Source: Flavobacteriales bacterium
Lineage (GTDB): Bacteria; Bacteroidota; Bacteroidia; Flavobacteriales_D; Parvicellaceae
DNA: 11,094 nt
Reading direction: 5' to 3'
Assembly: GCA_027047735.1 (NCBI GenBank)
Contig: JALTUD010000664.1
Span: 1 to 11,094 of the forward strand
In this document: positions 1-7,495 of the stretch, one piece after another
Position numbering within the stretch: the stretch's first letter is position 1
Layout: each line of letters starts with the position of its first letter
Translations under genes and position numbers: made by a program
Notes under the pieces: generated by a model
Seen by the model: only the letters and a program-made list of their open reading frames with translations
Databases searched by the model: none
What the model was told of the DNA's origin: nothing

Positions 1-1697
1 TTAATAAAATGGATAGAATTGGAGCTGATTTCTTTGGTACTATCCAACAAATTAAGGATAGATTAGGAGCTAATCCAATTCCTGTTACGATACCTATTGG
101 CGCTGAAGATGACTTTGTAGGGTTGGTTGATTTGATAAAGATGAAAGCTTATATTTGGGATGGTGATGATAACGGGATGTCGTTTGAGGTTACTGAAATT
201 CCTGAAGATTTGGTTGAAGAAGCGAATGAATGGAGAAACACCTTGATAGAAGCGGTAGCGGAGAGTGATGATGCGTTGATGGAAAAATTCTTTGAGGACG
301 CTGATTCTATTACAGAGGAAGAAGTGTTGAAAGCAATTAGAATTTCAACTATAAATATGTCTATTAATCCAATAATTTGTGGGTCTGCGTTTAAAAACAA
401 AGGTGTTCAAACATTGTTGGATTACGTGATGGCTTTTTTACCTTCACCTGTTGATATTGAGGCAATTGAAGGAACTTCACTTGATGGAGATGAAAAGTTG
501 TTGAGAAGACCAACAAACAGTGATCCAATGGCAGCTTTAGCGTTTAAAATTGCTACTGATCCATTTGTAGGTAGATTATGCTTCTTTAGAATGTATTCCG
601 GTGTATTAGATGCCGGGTCTTATGTTTTAAATTCTAGAACGAGAAAGAAAGAGCGTATTTCCAGAATTTTTCAAATGCACTCAAATAAACAAAATGCTTT
701 AGATAGAATCGAAGCAGGAGATATAGGTGCAGGTGTAGGGTTTAAAGATATTAGAACCGGTGATACTTTGTGTGATGAAAAGGCTCCAATTGTATTAGAG
801 TCAATGGAGTTTCCTGATCCGGTTATCGGTTTAGCAATTGAACCTAAAACCAAAGCTGATGTTGATAAATTAGGTGTAGCACTTGGTAAATTGAGTGAAG
901 AAGATCCTACTTTCCAAATTCGAACTGATGAAAGTTCAGGTCAAACGATAATTTCAGGAATGGGTGAGTTGCACCTTGAAGTGTTAGTTGATCGATTAAA
1001 AAGAGAGTTTAAGGTAGAGGTAAATGAAGGAGCTCCTCAGGTTAATTATAAAGAAGCTATTATCAGACCGGCTAATCATAGAGAAGTTTATAAAAAACAA
1101 TCTGGTGGTCGTGGTAAGTTTGCTGATATAGTTGTTGAAATTAAACCTAGAGAAGACGGCAAAGAGGGATTAGAGTTTATAAATCAAGTTAAGGGTGGAA
1201 ATATTCCTAGAGAGTTTATACCAAATGTAGAAAAAGGATTTAAAGAAGCAATGAAGAATGGAGTTTTAGCCGGATATCCTATGGATAGCATGACGGTTAC
1301 ACTTCTTGATGGTTCTTATCACCCTGTTGATTCAGATGGGTTATCTTACGAATTATGTGCTAAAATGGCATATAGAACTGCTGCACCTGCTTGTGGTGCT
1401 GTTATTCTTGAGCCTATCATGAAATTAGAGGTGGTAACACCTGAAGAAAATATGGGGGATATAGTTGGGGATTTAAATAGAAGAAGAGGTCAGATTGAAG
1501 GCATGGATGATAGAAATGGAGCTAAAGTGATTAAAGCGACTGTTCCTTTATCTGAGATGTTCGGATATGTAACTTCATTAAGAACAATGTCATCAGGTAG
1601 AGCTACCTCTACAATGGAGTTCTCTCACTATGCAGAGTGTCCAAAAGGTATTGCTGATGCAGTTATCGCTAAAGCCAAAGGTCAAGTAGAAGCATAA
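1..1697 (+). CDS. fusA: Elongation factor G (EF-G), 5'-truncated by the window edge
   Basis: EF-G is the cytoplasmic GTPase that drives tRNA–mRNA translocation and, with RRF, ribosome recycling. The reading frame is open from the window edge: bases 3-14 encode N-K-M-D, the G4 guanine-recognition motif, so the true start and the P-loop and switch regions (roughly 140 residues) lie upstream. The ATG at base 9 is the Met inside NKMD, not a start. The G5 motif (G-S-A-F-K) lies near bases 381-395. Domain II follows (ALAFKIATDPFVG), then domain III (GMGELHLEVLVDR), domain IV (KQSGGRGKFAD, with the tip loop GSYHPVDS near bases 1311-1334, including the His that contacts the decoding site) and domain V (EPIMKLEV, PEENMGDIVGDLNRRRG, PLSEMFGY). 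The C-terminus is complete. rpsJ follows after 24 bases with no tuf between. Its position beside the S10 block marks it as the housekeeping EF-G rather than a paralogue. Confidence 0.98.
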   Translation, partial: NKMDRIGADFFGTIQQIKDRLGANPIPVTIPIGAEDDFVGLVDLIKMKAYIWDGDDNGMSFEVTEIPEDLVEEANEWRNTLIEAVAESDDALMEKFFEDADSITEEEVLKAIRISTINMSINPIICGSAFKNKGVQTLLDYVMAFLPSPVDIEAIEGTSLDGDEKLLRRPTNSDPMAALAFKIATDPFVGRLCFFRMYSGVLDAGSYVLNSRTRKKERISRIFQMHSNKQNALDRIEAGDIGAGVGFKDIRTGDTLCDEKAPIVLESMEFPDPVIGLAIEPKTKADVDKLGVALGKLSEEDPTFQIRTDESSGQTIISGMGELHLEVLVDRLKREFKVEVNEGAPQVNYKEAIIRPANHREVYKKQSGGRGKFADIVVEIKPREDGKEGLEFINQVKGGNIPREFIPNVEKGFKEAMKNGVLAGYPMDSMTVTLLDGSYHPVDSDGLSYELCAKMAYRTAAPACGAVILEPIMKLEVVTPEENMGDIVGDLNRRRGQIEGMDDRNGAKVIKATVPLSEMFGYVTSLRTMSSGRATSTMEFSHYAECPKGIADAVIAKAKGQVEA

Positions 1698-1721
1698 TTA
1701 CTAATATAGAATTTAGACAAA

Positions 1722-2027
1722 ATGAGTCAAAAAATCAGAATAAAATTAAAGTCATACGATCATAATTTGGTTGATAAATCAGCTGAAAAAATCGTTAAAA
1801 CAGTTAAGACAACCGGAGCAATGGTTAGTGGTCCAATTCCTCTACCAACAAATAAGAGGATTTTCACTGTATTGAAGTCTCCACACGTTAATAAGAAAGC
1901 TAGAGAGCAATTCCAATTATGTTCGTATAGAAGATTATTGGATATTTATAGTTCTTCATCAAAAACAATTGATGCTCTTATGAAGTTAGAGTTGCCAAGT
2001 GGAGTTGAAGTAGAGATAAAAGTATAA
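1722..2027 (+). CDS. rpsJ: 30S ribosomal protein S10 (uS10)
   Basis: uS10 is a tertiary-binding protein of the 30S head; in the family it also acts as NusE, linking NusG/NusB and RNA polymerase to the ribosome. The 101-residue product has the usual length. It shows the S10 signature VSGPIPLPT (residues 35-43) and the loop segment SPHVNKKAREQF (53-64) that enters the 30S head. The start is the ATG with an AAA just before it and no Shine-Dalgarno motif. It lies 24 bases after fusA and 23 bases before rplC, so it is probably cotranscribed with both. No long leader of the enterobacterial S10 type can fit upstream. Confidence 0.98.
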   Translation: MSQKIRIKLKSYDHNLVDKSAEKIVKTVKTTGAMVSGPIPLPTNKRIFTVLKSPHVNKKAREQFQLCSYRRLLDIYSSSSKTIDALMKLELPSGVEVEIKV

Positions 2028-2050
2028 TAATAAATAAATAAAATAAACAA

Positions 2051-2671
2051 ATGGCTGGTATCATAGGCAAAAAAATAGGGATGACTAGCGTATTCAGTAC
2101 CGATGGTAAAAATATACCATGTACGATTGTTGAGGCAGGACCTTGTGTTGTTACACAGATTAAGTCTCAAGAAAAAGATGGATACGATGCGATTCAAATC
2201 GGATTTGGAGAGAAAAAAGAAAAACACACTTCTAAAGCTTTAAGAGGGCATTTTAAGAAGGCTAATACATCTCCTAAACGTAAGTTAGTTGAGTTTTCTT
2301 CTTTTGATAAGGAGTTAAACTTGGGGGATGTTATTAAAATTGATGATATATTCGTAGAAGGAGAATATGTGGATGTTGTTGGAACATCTAAAGGAAAAGG
2401 GTTCCAAGGTGTAGTTAAAAGACACAATTTTAGAGGAGTTGGAGATGCAACTCACGGACAACATAATAGATTAAGAGCTCCTGGGTCAATTGGAGCAGCT
2501 TCTTATCCTGCAAGAGTTTTTAAAGGTATGAAAATGGCTGGAAGAACTGGAGGAGATAGAGTTAAAATAACTAATCTTGAGGTAGTAAAAGTTCTTGCTG
2601 AAAAAAATATAGTTGTAATTAAAGGCGCTATACCAGGAGCTAAAGGATCATTTGTAATACTTGAGAAATAA
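2051..2671 (+). CDS. rplC: 50S ribosomal protein L3 (uL3)
   Basis: uL3 is an early 50S assembly protein whose extended central loop reaches towards the peptidyl transferase centre. The 206-residue product begins MAGIIGKKIGMTSVF, the typical start, and carries the loop THGQHNRLRAPGSIG (near residues 134-148) followed by VFKGMKMAGRTGG, the family signature. The position matching the Gln that PrmB methylates in E. coli L3 (in GSIGQ) is Ala149 here, so that modification cannot occur. The C-terminal KGAIPGAKGS motif is intact. An A-rich tract rather than a Shine-Dalgarno motif precedes the ATG. The stop overlaps the rplD start by one base (TAATG), which suggests coupled translation. Confidence 0.98.
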   Translation: MAGIIGKKIGMTSVFSTDGKNIPCTIVEAGPCVVTQIKSQEKDGYDAIQIGFGEKKEKHTSKALRGHFKKANTSPKRKLVEFSSFDKELNLGDVIKIDDIFVEGEYVDVVGTSKGKGFQGVVKRHNFRGVGDATHGQHNRLRAPGSIGAASYPARVFKGMKMAGRTGGDRVKITNLEVVKVLAEKNIVVIKGAIPGAKGSFVILEK

Positions 2672-3300
2672 TGGAATTAGCAGTATATAACACAGAAGGT
2701 AAAGCTACAGATAAAAAAATAGCATTGAATAATTCTATTTTTGGAATTGAACCAAGTGAACATGCCGTTTATTTGGATGTTAGACTTTATTTAGCCAATC
2801 AGCGTCAAGGTACGCATAAGGCAAAAGAAAGAGGAGAAATCACAGGAAGTACTCGTAAAATAAAGAAACAAAAAGGAACTGGTACAGCTCGTGCCGGGAG
2901 TATTAAAAATCCTTTGTTTCGCGGAGGGGGTAGAGTGTTTGGGCCAAGACCAAGAAATTATAGCTTTAAATTAAACAAAAAATTAAGAAAAGTTGCTCGT
3001 GCATCTGCCCTTACTTATAAAGCTATCGATAATAAAATCACAATACTGGAGGATTTTAATTTTGACTCACCTAAGACTAAAAACTTTGTTTCACTGTTGG
3101 ATAATTTGAAACTTTCTGACAAAAAAACATTATTTATAGTTGCAAATGAGGAAAGAAATGTATATTTGTCTTCCCGAAATATTAAAAAGGGTAAAGTAAT
3201 TTCTGCTGACAAGTTAAATACTTACGATATTCTAAATGCTGACACATTGGTTTTGGCAGAGGGAGCAGTAGAGAAAATTGAAAATTTATTTAACGATTAA
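2671..3300 (+). CDS. rplD: 50S ribosomal protein L4 (uL4)
   Basis: uL4 binds 23S rRNA domain I early in assembly, and its long loop helps form the peptide exit tunnel constriction. The 209-residue product has the expected length. The basic loop spans about residues 45-105 and contains KKQKGTGTARAGSIKNP and FRGGGRVFGPRPRNYS, matching the family's tunnel-loop pattern where macrolide-resistance changes occur in other species. No such change is evident, though the wild-type sequence of this species is unknown. The ATG shares its first A with the rplC stop, so translation is probably coupled. In E. coli L4 represses its own operon through the S10 leader, but no comparable leader lies ahead of rpsJ here. 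Confidence 0.97.
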   Translation: MELAVYNTEGKATDKKIALNNSIFGIEPSEHAVYLDVRLYLANQRQGTHKAKERGEITGSTRKIKKQKGTGTARAGSIKNPLFRGGGRVFGPRPRNYSFKLNKKLRKVARASALTYKAIDNKITILEDFNFDSPKTKNFVSLLDNLKLSDKKTLFIVANEERNVYLSSRNIKKGKVISADKLNTYDILNADTLVLAEGAVEKIENLFND

Positions 3301-3304
3301 GAAA

Positions 3305-3601
3305 ATGCAAGATATTATTAAAAGACCGGTCTTGACTGAAAAGTCCAACTTGCTAAGTGAGAAGAATAATGCTTACACTTTTATAGTAGATAAAAAATCA
3401 AACAAGATAGAGATAAAAAACGCCATCGAGAAATTGTACAATGTTGCTGTTGACTCTGTGAACACAATGAATTATGGTGGTGGGAAAAAGAAAATGAAAC
3501 AAACTAGTCGAGGTATTTCTTATCAACGTAATCCGCTGTATAAAAAAGCGATTGTTACTGTTGCTGAAGGAGATGTTATTGATTTGTATGAAAACATTTA
3601 A
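3305..3601 (+). CDS. rplW: 50S ribosomal protein L23 (uL23)
   Basis: uL23 sits at the polypeptide tunnel exit and is the docking site for trigger factor and SRP in bacteria. The 98-residue product begins MQDIIKRPVLTEKSN, the standard family start, with the conserved P-x-x-T-E-K segment (residues 8-13) and the extended-loop region NTMNYGGGKKKMKQ. An in-frame ATG at base 3278 would add nine residues that match no L23 and would overlap rplD by 23 bases. The ATG at 3305 is therefore preferred; it lies 4 bases after the rplD stop in a GAAA context. The C-terminus is intact (TVAEGDVIDLYENI). Confidence 0.95.
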   Translation: MQDIIKRPVLTEKSNLLSEKNNAYTFIVDKKSNKIEIKNAIEKLYNVAVDSVNTMNYGGGKKKMKQTSRGISYQRNPLYKKAIVTVAEGDVIDLYENI

Positions 3602-3623
3602 AACAACAGAAATTTAATTTAAA

Positions 3624-4448
3624 ATGGGATTAAGAAAATTAAAACCAATCACACCGGGGCAGAGACATAAAATAGCTGATGATTTTTCTGACGTTACTAA
3701 AAGTTCTCCAGAGAAGTCTTTGGTTAAAGGGTTGAAGAAGTCCGGGGGTAGAAATAATACCGGGAAGATGACCATGCGATATATTGGTGGTGGTCACAAG
3801 AAAAAGTATCGTGTTATCGATTTTAAAAGGGATAAACAAGATGTGCCTGCAACGGTTAAATCTATTGAGTACGATCCCAATAGAACTGCAAGAATTGCAT
3901 TGTTGTATTATGCTGATGGTGAGAAACGTTATATCGTTGCTCCAGAAGGTTTAAAAGTAGGTCAAACTATACTTTCAGGCAGAAAGGCAACACCTGATGT
4001 TGGTAATGCTATGTATCTTAGTGATATTCCTTTGGGGACAGTTATTCATAATATTGAATTATTTCCAGGAAGAGGAGCTGCTCTTGTTAGAAGTGCCGGA
4101 GCTTACGCTCAATTGAATGCTCGTGATGGAAAGTATGCTATTATTAAATTGCCTTCTGGTGAAGTTAGAATGATTTTACAAACTTGTTTAGCTACGATTG
4201 GTTCTGTATCTAATTCTGAACATAGTTTAACTCGTTCTGGTAAAGCAGGACGTAGTAGATGGCAAGGAAGAAGACCTCGAGTTAGAGGAGTTGCAATGAA
4301 TCCTGTAGATCATCCAATGGGTGGTGGTGAAGGTAAATCTTCCGGAGGTCACCCACGTTCTAGAACCGGATTACCTGCTAAAGGATTTAAGACGAGAAGT
4401 AAAACAAAAGCATCTAATCGCTTTATAATTTCAAAAAGAAAAAAATAA
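3624..4448 (+). CDS. rplB: 50S ribosomal protein L2 (uL2)
   Basis: uL2 is a primary 23S-binding protein needed for subunit association and for a functional peptidyl transferase centre. The 274-residue product has the usual length. It shows GGRNNTGKMTMRYIGGGHKKKYR (about residues 41-63, described here in part), the OB-fold and SH3-like core, and the C-terminal loop NPVDHPMGGGEGK. His230, matching the functionally important His229 of mature E. coli L2, is present. The second His of the E. coli DHPHGGG motif is Met232 here, which I recall as common in Bacteroidota. The gene starts 22 bases after rplW behind an A/T-rich tract with no Shine-Dalgarno motif and ends 3 bases before rpsS. Confidence 0.98.
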   Translation: MGLRKLKPITPGQRHKIADDFSDVTKSSPEKSLVKGLKKSGGRNNTGKMTMRYIGGGHKKKYRVIDFKRDKQDVPATVKSIEYDPNRTARIALLYYADGEKRYIVAPEGLKVGQTILSGRKATPDVGNAMYLSDIPLGTVIHNIELFPGRGAALVRSAGAYAQLNARDGKYAIIKLPSGEVRMILQTCLATIGSVSNSEHSLTRSGKAGRSRWQGRRPRVRGVAMNPVDHPMGGGEGKSSGGHPRSRTGLPAKGFKTRSKTKASNRFIISKRKK

Positions 4449-4451
4449 GAA

Positions 4452-4730
4452 ATGGCAAGATCATTAAAAAAACCACCATTTGTACATTATAAACTGATAA
4501 AAAGAGTTGATGAGGCTCAAGAGTCTGGATCTAAAAGTGTTATAAAAACGTGGTCTAGAGCTTCTACTATTACTCCAGAGTTTGTAGGGTTAACTATTGC
4601 AGTTTATAATGGTAAAAAATTCATACCTGTATATGTTACTGAAAATATGGTAGGTCATAAATTAGGAGAATTTTCACCGACTCGTACTTTTAGAGGTCAT
4701 GGTGGTAAAAAAGATAAAGGAAGAAGATAA
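4452..4730 (+). CDS. rpsS: 30S ribosomal protein S19 (uS19)
   Basis: uS19 lies in the 30S head, pairs with uS13 and takes part in the intersubunit bridges near the A site. The 92-residue product has the normal length and begins MARSLKKPPF. The family signature VGHKLGEFSPTRTFRGH is at residues 67-83 and the basic tail GGKKDKGRR follows. The gene begins 3 bases after the rplB stop (TAA-GAA-ATG), so it probably relies on translational coupling. A 21-base A/T-rich gap separates it from rplV. Confidence 0.98.
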   Translation: MARSLKKPPFVHYKLIKRVDEAQESGSKSVIKTWSRASTITPEFVGLTIAVYNGKKFIPVYVTENMVGHKLGEFSPTRTFRGHGGKKDKGRR

Positions 4731-4751
4731 ACGCTCTAAAAGTTTAAAGAA

Positions 4752-5147
4752 ATGGGAAAAAGAAAAAGAGAAACTGCTGATATTAAGAAAGAATTAAAGA
4801 GCAGAACAGCCATAGCGAAGTTAAATAACTGTCCTACGTCACCTAGAAAAATGCGTTTAGTTGCAGATTCTATTAGAGGTGAAAATGTGTATTCAGCATT
4901 AAATATCCTTAAGTTTAGTCCAAAGGAAGCTTCTAAACGATTGGAAAAATTATTGTTGTCAGCTATTAATAATTGGGAACAAAAAAACGAAGATATAGAT
5001 GCTACAAATGCTGGATTAATCGTAAGGGAAGTGTTTGTGGATAGTGCTAGAATGATGAAGAGAATTCAACCTGCTCCTCAGGGAAGAGCTCATCGTATTA
5101 GAAAGAGATCTAACCATGTTACAATAGTAATTGATAAAACGAATTAA
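4752..5147 (+). CDS. rplV: 50S ribosomal protein L22 (uL22)
   Basis: uL22 contacts all 23S rRNA domains; its long beta hairpin lines the exit tunnel opposite uL4. The 131-residue product is longer than the roughly 110 residues of E. coli because of a basic N-terminal extension (MGKRKRETADIKKELKSRT), a form usual in Bacteroidota. The core then begins AIAKLNNCPTSPRKMRLVAD (residues 20-39). The tunnel hairpin covers about residues 93-113 (VFVDSARMMKRIQPAPQGRA), and the family signature continues with HRIRKRSNHVTIVI. The start has a GAA context and no Shine-Dalgarno motif. The stop lies 13 bases before the chosen rpsC start. Confidence 0.97.
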   Translation: MGKRKRETADIKKELKSRTAIAKLNNCPTSPRKMRLVADSIRGENVYSALNILKFSPKEASKRLEKLLLSAINNWEQKNEDIDATNAGLIVREVFVDSARMMKRIQPAPQGRAHRIRKRSNHVTIVIDKTN

Positions 5148-5160
5148 AAAGACAAGATTA

Positions 5161-5862
5161 ATGGGACAAAAAACAAATCCAATAGCAAATAGATTAGGAT
5201 TCATAAAAGGATGGGACTCTAATTGGTACGGTGGAAATGATTATTCTGCTAAGATTGTTGAAGACGATAAAATTCGTAAGTACATAGGAACTCGTTTGAG
5301 AAAAGCAAGTGTTTCTAAGGTTATTATTGAAAGAACTCTTAAACAAGTTATTATAACTATTAATACTGCTCGCCCTGGTGTTATAATCGGCAAAGGAGGT
5401 TCAGAAGTTGACAAACTAAAAGAAGAGTTAAATAAATTGACTGGTAAAGAAACTCAAATTAATATATTTGAGATTAAAAGACCGGAATTGGATGCACAAT
5501 TGGTTGCAGATAGTATAGCTAGGCAAATTGAAGGAAGAATTTCTTTTAGAAGAGCAATAAAAATGGCTATTGCTTCTACTATGAGAATGGGGGCTGAAGG
5601 AATTAAAGTTAAAATTTCCGGTCGATTAAATGGTGCTGAAATGGCACGTTCTGAGCAATACAAAGATGGTAGAACTCCATTACATACTTTTAGGGCTGAT
5701 ATTGATTATGCTTTATCTGAAGCTCATACTACTTACGGAAGAATTGGTATAAAAGTTTGGATCTGTAAAGGTGAAGTTTATGGTAAAAGAGATTTATCAC
5801 CAAATTTCGGTATGTCTAAAGGAGGCTCAAAAAGAGGAGCCGGTAAGAGAAAAAGAAATTAA
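5161..5862 (+). CDS. rpsC: 30S ribosomal protein S3 (uS3)
   Basis: uS3 lines the mRNA entry channel on the 30S solvent side and contributes to the ribosome's mRNA helicase activity. The product has 233 residues, begins MGQKTNPIANRLGF (the canonical start), and has a type II KH domain with the GKGG loop at residues 77-80. The basic segment FRRAIKMA (129-136) matches the helicase residues of E. coli S3. The C-terminal domain includes SGRLNGAEMAR and GRIGIKVWI and ends in a basic GSKRGAGKRKRN tail. An upstream in-frame ATG at 5131 would add ten residues and overlap rplV by 17 bases, so it is rejected. The start at 5161 has no Shine-Dalgarno motif. Confidence 0.97.
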   Translation: MGQKTNPIANRLGFIKGWDSNWYGGNDYSAKIVEDDKIRKYIGTRLRKASVSKVIIERTLKQVIITINTARPGVIIGKGGSEVDKLKEELNKLTGKETQINIFEIKRPELDAQLVADSIARQIEGRISFRRAIKMAIASTMRMGAEGIKVKISGRLNGAEMARSEQYKDGRTPLHTFRADIDYALSEAHTTYGRIGIKVWICKGEVYGKRDLSPNFGMSKGGSKRGAGKRKRN

Positions 5863-5887
5863 TAGAAGCAAAAAAAAGATTTAAGTA

Positions 5888-6304
5888 ATGTTACAACCAA
5901 AAAGAACAAAATACAGAAGAGTTCAAAAAGGTAGATTGAAAGGATTGGCTCAAAGAGGTAGCCAGATTTCTTTTGGATCTTTTGCAATTAAAACATTGGA
6001 TGAAGGTTTTATTACTTCACGTCAAATTGAAGCTGCTCGTATAGCTGTTACTAGATATATGAAAAGAGAGGGAAAAGTTTGGATTAGAATATTTCCGGAT
6101 AAACCTTTGACTTCTAAACCTGCTGAAGTAAGGATGGGTAAAGGAAAAGGAGCTCCCAGTCATTGGGTGGCACCTGTTAAACCCGGTAGAATTATGTTTG
6201 AGTGTGATGGTGTGCCTTATGATGTTGCTAAAGAAGCAATGAGATTAGCAGCACAAAAGTTACCTGTAAGAACCAAATTTGTAGTACGTAGAGATTACGA
6301 ATAA
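5888..6304 (+). CDS. rplP: 50S ribosomal protein L16 (uL16)
   Basis: uL16 is a late 50S assembly protein near the A-site tRNA elbow. The 138-residue product begins MLQPKRTKYRR, the conserved opening, and contains GLAQRG-x-x-ISFG, SRQIEAARIA and the RMGKGKG loop (Arg82), which matches the Arg81 region hydroxylated in E. coli L16. Whether this organism carries that hydroxylase is not visible here. The C-terminal KLPVRTKFVVR motif is present. The gene follows rpsC after 25 purine-rich bases (A-rich, but not a Shine-Dalgarno motif) and precedes rpmC by 10 bases. Confidence 0.98.
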   Translation: MLQPKRTKYRRVQKGRLKGLAQRGSQISFGSFAIKTLDEGFITSRQIEAARIAVTRYMKREGKVWIRIFPDKPLTSKPAEVRMGKGKGAPSHWVAPVKPGRIMFECDGVPYDVAKEAMRLAAQKLPVRTKFVVRRDYE

Positions 6305-6314
6305 AATATTAGTT

Positions 6315-6515
6315 ATGAAAGCATCAGAATTAAAAGATTTGAGCACATCTGATTTAAATGAATTATTAATTGAGAATAAATCGACTTTATCGAAATTAAA
6401 AATTAATCATAAAATCGCTGAATTGGAGAACCCAATTCAAATTAGAGATACAAGAAAGACGATTGCTCGTATTAATACCGAATTAAGAAGTAGAAATCTT
6501 CAAGTAGCAAAATAG
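6315..6515 (+). CDS. rpmC: 50S ribosomal protein L29 (uL29)
   Basis: uL29 is a small helical protein beside uL23 at the tunnel exit, part of the landing site for nascent-chain factors. The 66-residue product forms two long helices: residues 3-33 (ASELKDLSTSDLNELLIENK and on) and about 42-62, which hold the signature ENPIQIRDTRKTIARI (residues 39-54). The length is normal. The ATG follows GTT, a start context shared with rpsQ just downstream. The gap to rpsQ is only 2 bases, so the two are probably translationally coupled. Confidence 0.96.
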   Translation: MKASELKDLSTSDLNELLIENKSTLSKLKINHKIAELENPIQIRDTRKTIARINTELRSRNLQVAK

Positions 6516-6517
6516 TT

Positions 6518-6769
6518 ATGAGAAACTTAAGAAAGGAAAGAGTAGGGATAGTTACAAGCAACAAAATGGATAAATCTGTTGTTGTTTTAGTAGAAAGAAA
6601 AGTAAAACATCCAAAATATGGTAAGTTTATGAAAAAATCTACTAAATTTGTAGCCCATGATGAGAAAAATGACTGTAACGAAGGTGATACAGTTAGAATA
6701 ATGGAAACTCGACCATTAAGCAAGAGAAAGAATTGGAGATTGGTAGAAATAGTTGAAAGAGCTAAATAA
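6518..6769 (+). CDS. rpsQ: 30S ribosomal protein S17 (uS17)
   Basis: uS17 is a primary 16S rRNA-binding protein of the 30S body, with an OB fold. The 83-residue product begins MRNLRKERVGIVTSNKMDKS, the usual family start, and carries KVKHPKYGKFMKKS (residues 28-41). The signature GDTVRIMETRPLSKRKNWRL (56-75) identifies it clearly. The gene sits 2 bases after rpmC and 9 bases before rplN, the usual order at the junction of the S10-type and spc-type blocks. No promoter or terminator is visible at that junction, so the two blocks appear fused in one unit. Confidence 0.97.
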   Translation: MRNLRKERVGIVTSNKMDKSVVVLVERKVKHPKYGKFMKKSTKFVAHDEKNDCNEGDTVRIMETRPLSKRKNWRLVEIVERAK

Positions 6770-6778
6770 AGATTTACA

Positions 6779-7147
6779 ATGATACAACAAGAAAGTAGAC
6801 TGTCTGTAGCTGACAATAGTGGAGCTAAAGAAGTGCTTTGTATAAGAGTTTTAGGTGGAACAAGAAGAAAATACGCTTCTGTTGGTGATAAGATTGTAGT
6901 TACTATTAAAAGTGCTATACCATCAGGAGGTGTAAAAAAAGGTCAAGTTTCACAGGCTGTTATAGTTAGGACAAAAAAAGAAGTAAGGAGACCGGATGGA
7001 TCTTATATTAGATTCGATGATAACGCAGTAGTGTTATTAAATACTGGTGGTGAGATGCGTGGAACTCGTATTTTTGGACCTGTAGCGAGAGAGCTAAGGG
7101 AAAAACAATTTATGAAAATTGTTTCTTTAGCTCCTGAAGTATTATAA
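6779..7147 (+). CDS. rplN: 50S ribosomal protein L14 (uL14)
   Basis: uL14 forms intersubunit bridges and, with uL19, the binding face for the silencing factor RsfS. The 122-residue length is exactly that of the family. MIQQESRLSVADNSGAKEVL is the conserved opening, followed by VLGGTRRKYASVGD, the beta-barrel segment with IPSGGVKKGQV, and the C-terminal RGTRIFGPVARELRE. Nothing departs from a normal family member. The start lacks a Shine-Dalgarno motif (context ACA). In E. coli this gene opens the separate spc operon; here only 9 bases separate it from rpsQ. Confidence 0.98.
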   Translation: MIQQESRLSVADNSGAKEVLCIRVLGGTRRKYASVGDKIVVTIKSAIPSGGVKKGQVSQAVIVRTKKEVRRPDGSYIRFDDNAVVLLNTGGEMRGTRIFGPVARELREKQFMKIVSLAPEVL

Positions 7148-7162
7148 GTATTAATAAAGGAT

Positions 7163-7495
7163 ATGAAGACGAAATTTAAAATAAAAAAAGGTGATACTGT
7201 AAAGGTTATTGCCGGAGCGGCTAAAGGAGATAGCGGAGAAGTTATCGATATCGATTTTAAGAAGGCACGCGTATTTATTGATGGTGTACGTAAAAAAGTT
7301 AAAAAACACGTAAAACCTCAAACAGATAAAGTGCATCCGGATGGAGGTATTATTGAGAAGGAATATGGTATTCATATTTCTAATATAATGCTTTTAGATC
7401 CTAAGTCGGGAGAGACAACAAAAATTGGTTATAAATTTGATGAAAACGGAAATAAAGTACGTTTTTCTAAAAAATCAGGGGAGGTAATTAAGTAA
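7163..7495 (+). CDS. rplX: 50S ribosomal protein L24 (uL24)
   Basis: uL24 is an assembly-initiator protein bound to the 5' part of 23S rRNA near the tunnel exit. The 110-residue product has an N-terminal KOW motif (about residues 7-34: KKGDTVKVIAGAAKGDSGEV), then KKHVKPQ, then the PDGGIIEKEYGIHISNI segment typical of L24. The C-terminus ends SGEVIK. The base run coding for Ser-Gly-Glu-Val holds the purine-rich GGGGAGGT that lies ahead of rplE. AAAGG stands just before the rplX ATG, but at 2 bases it is too close to act as a standard ribosome-binding site. The stop overlaps the rplE start by one base (TAATG). Confidence 0.97.
   Translation: MKTKFKIKKGDTVKVIAGAAKGDSGEVIDIDFKKARVFIDGVRKKVKKHVKPQTDKVHPDGGIIEKEYGIHISNIMLLDPKSGETTKIGYKFDENGNKVRFSKKSGEVIK
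7478..7485 (+). promoter_or_regulatory. Strong Shine-Dalgarno-like motif for rplE
   Basis: GGGGAGGT lies inside the last codons of rplX and ends 9 bases before the rplE ATG, a normal Shine-Dalgarno spacing. It is complementary to the conserved CCTCC tail of bacterial 16S rRNA. I looked at the upstream bases of every other start in the window and found no comparable match. It may be a real ribosome-binding site, or a chance product of the codons for Gly-Glu-Val near the L24 end. In Bacteroidota the 16S tail is reported to be largely sequestered on the 30S, so a functional role is uncertain. Confidence 0.5.

Noticed and set aside
3278..3304. Upstream in-frame ATG that would lengthen rplW by nine residues
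   Set aside because: It lies inside the 3' end of rplD, and the added residues match nothing in L23; the ATG at 3305 gives the canonical MQDIIKRP opening.
5131..5160. Upstream in-frame ATG that would lengthen rpsC by ten residues
   Set aside because: It overlaps rplV by 17 bases, and S3 proteins begin MGQK, which is at 5161.
6472..6816. Minus-strand open frame of 114 codons opposite rpmC, rpsQ and rplN
   Set aside because: It is the shadow of well-conserved ribosomal genes, with a Ser/Leu/Phe-rich translation that resembles no family; the other minus-strand open frames are rejected for the same reason.
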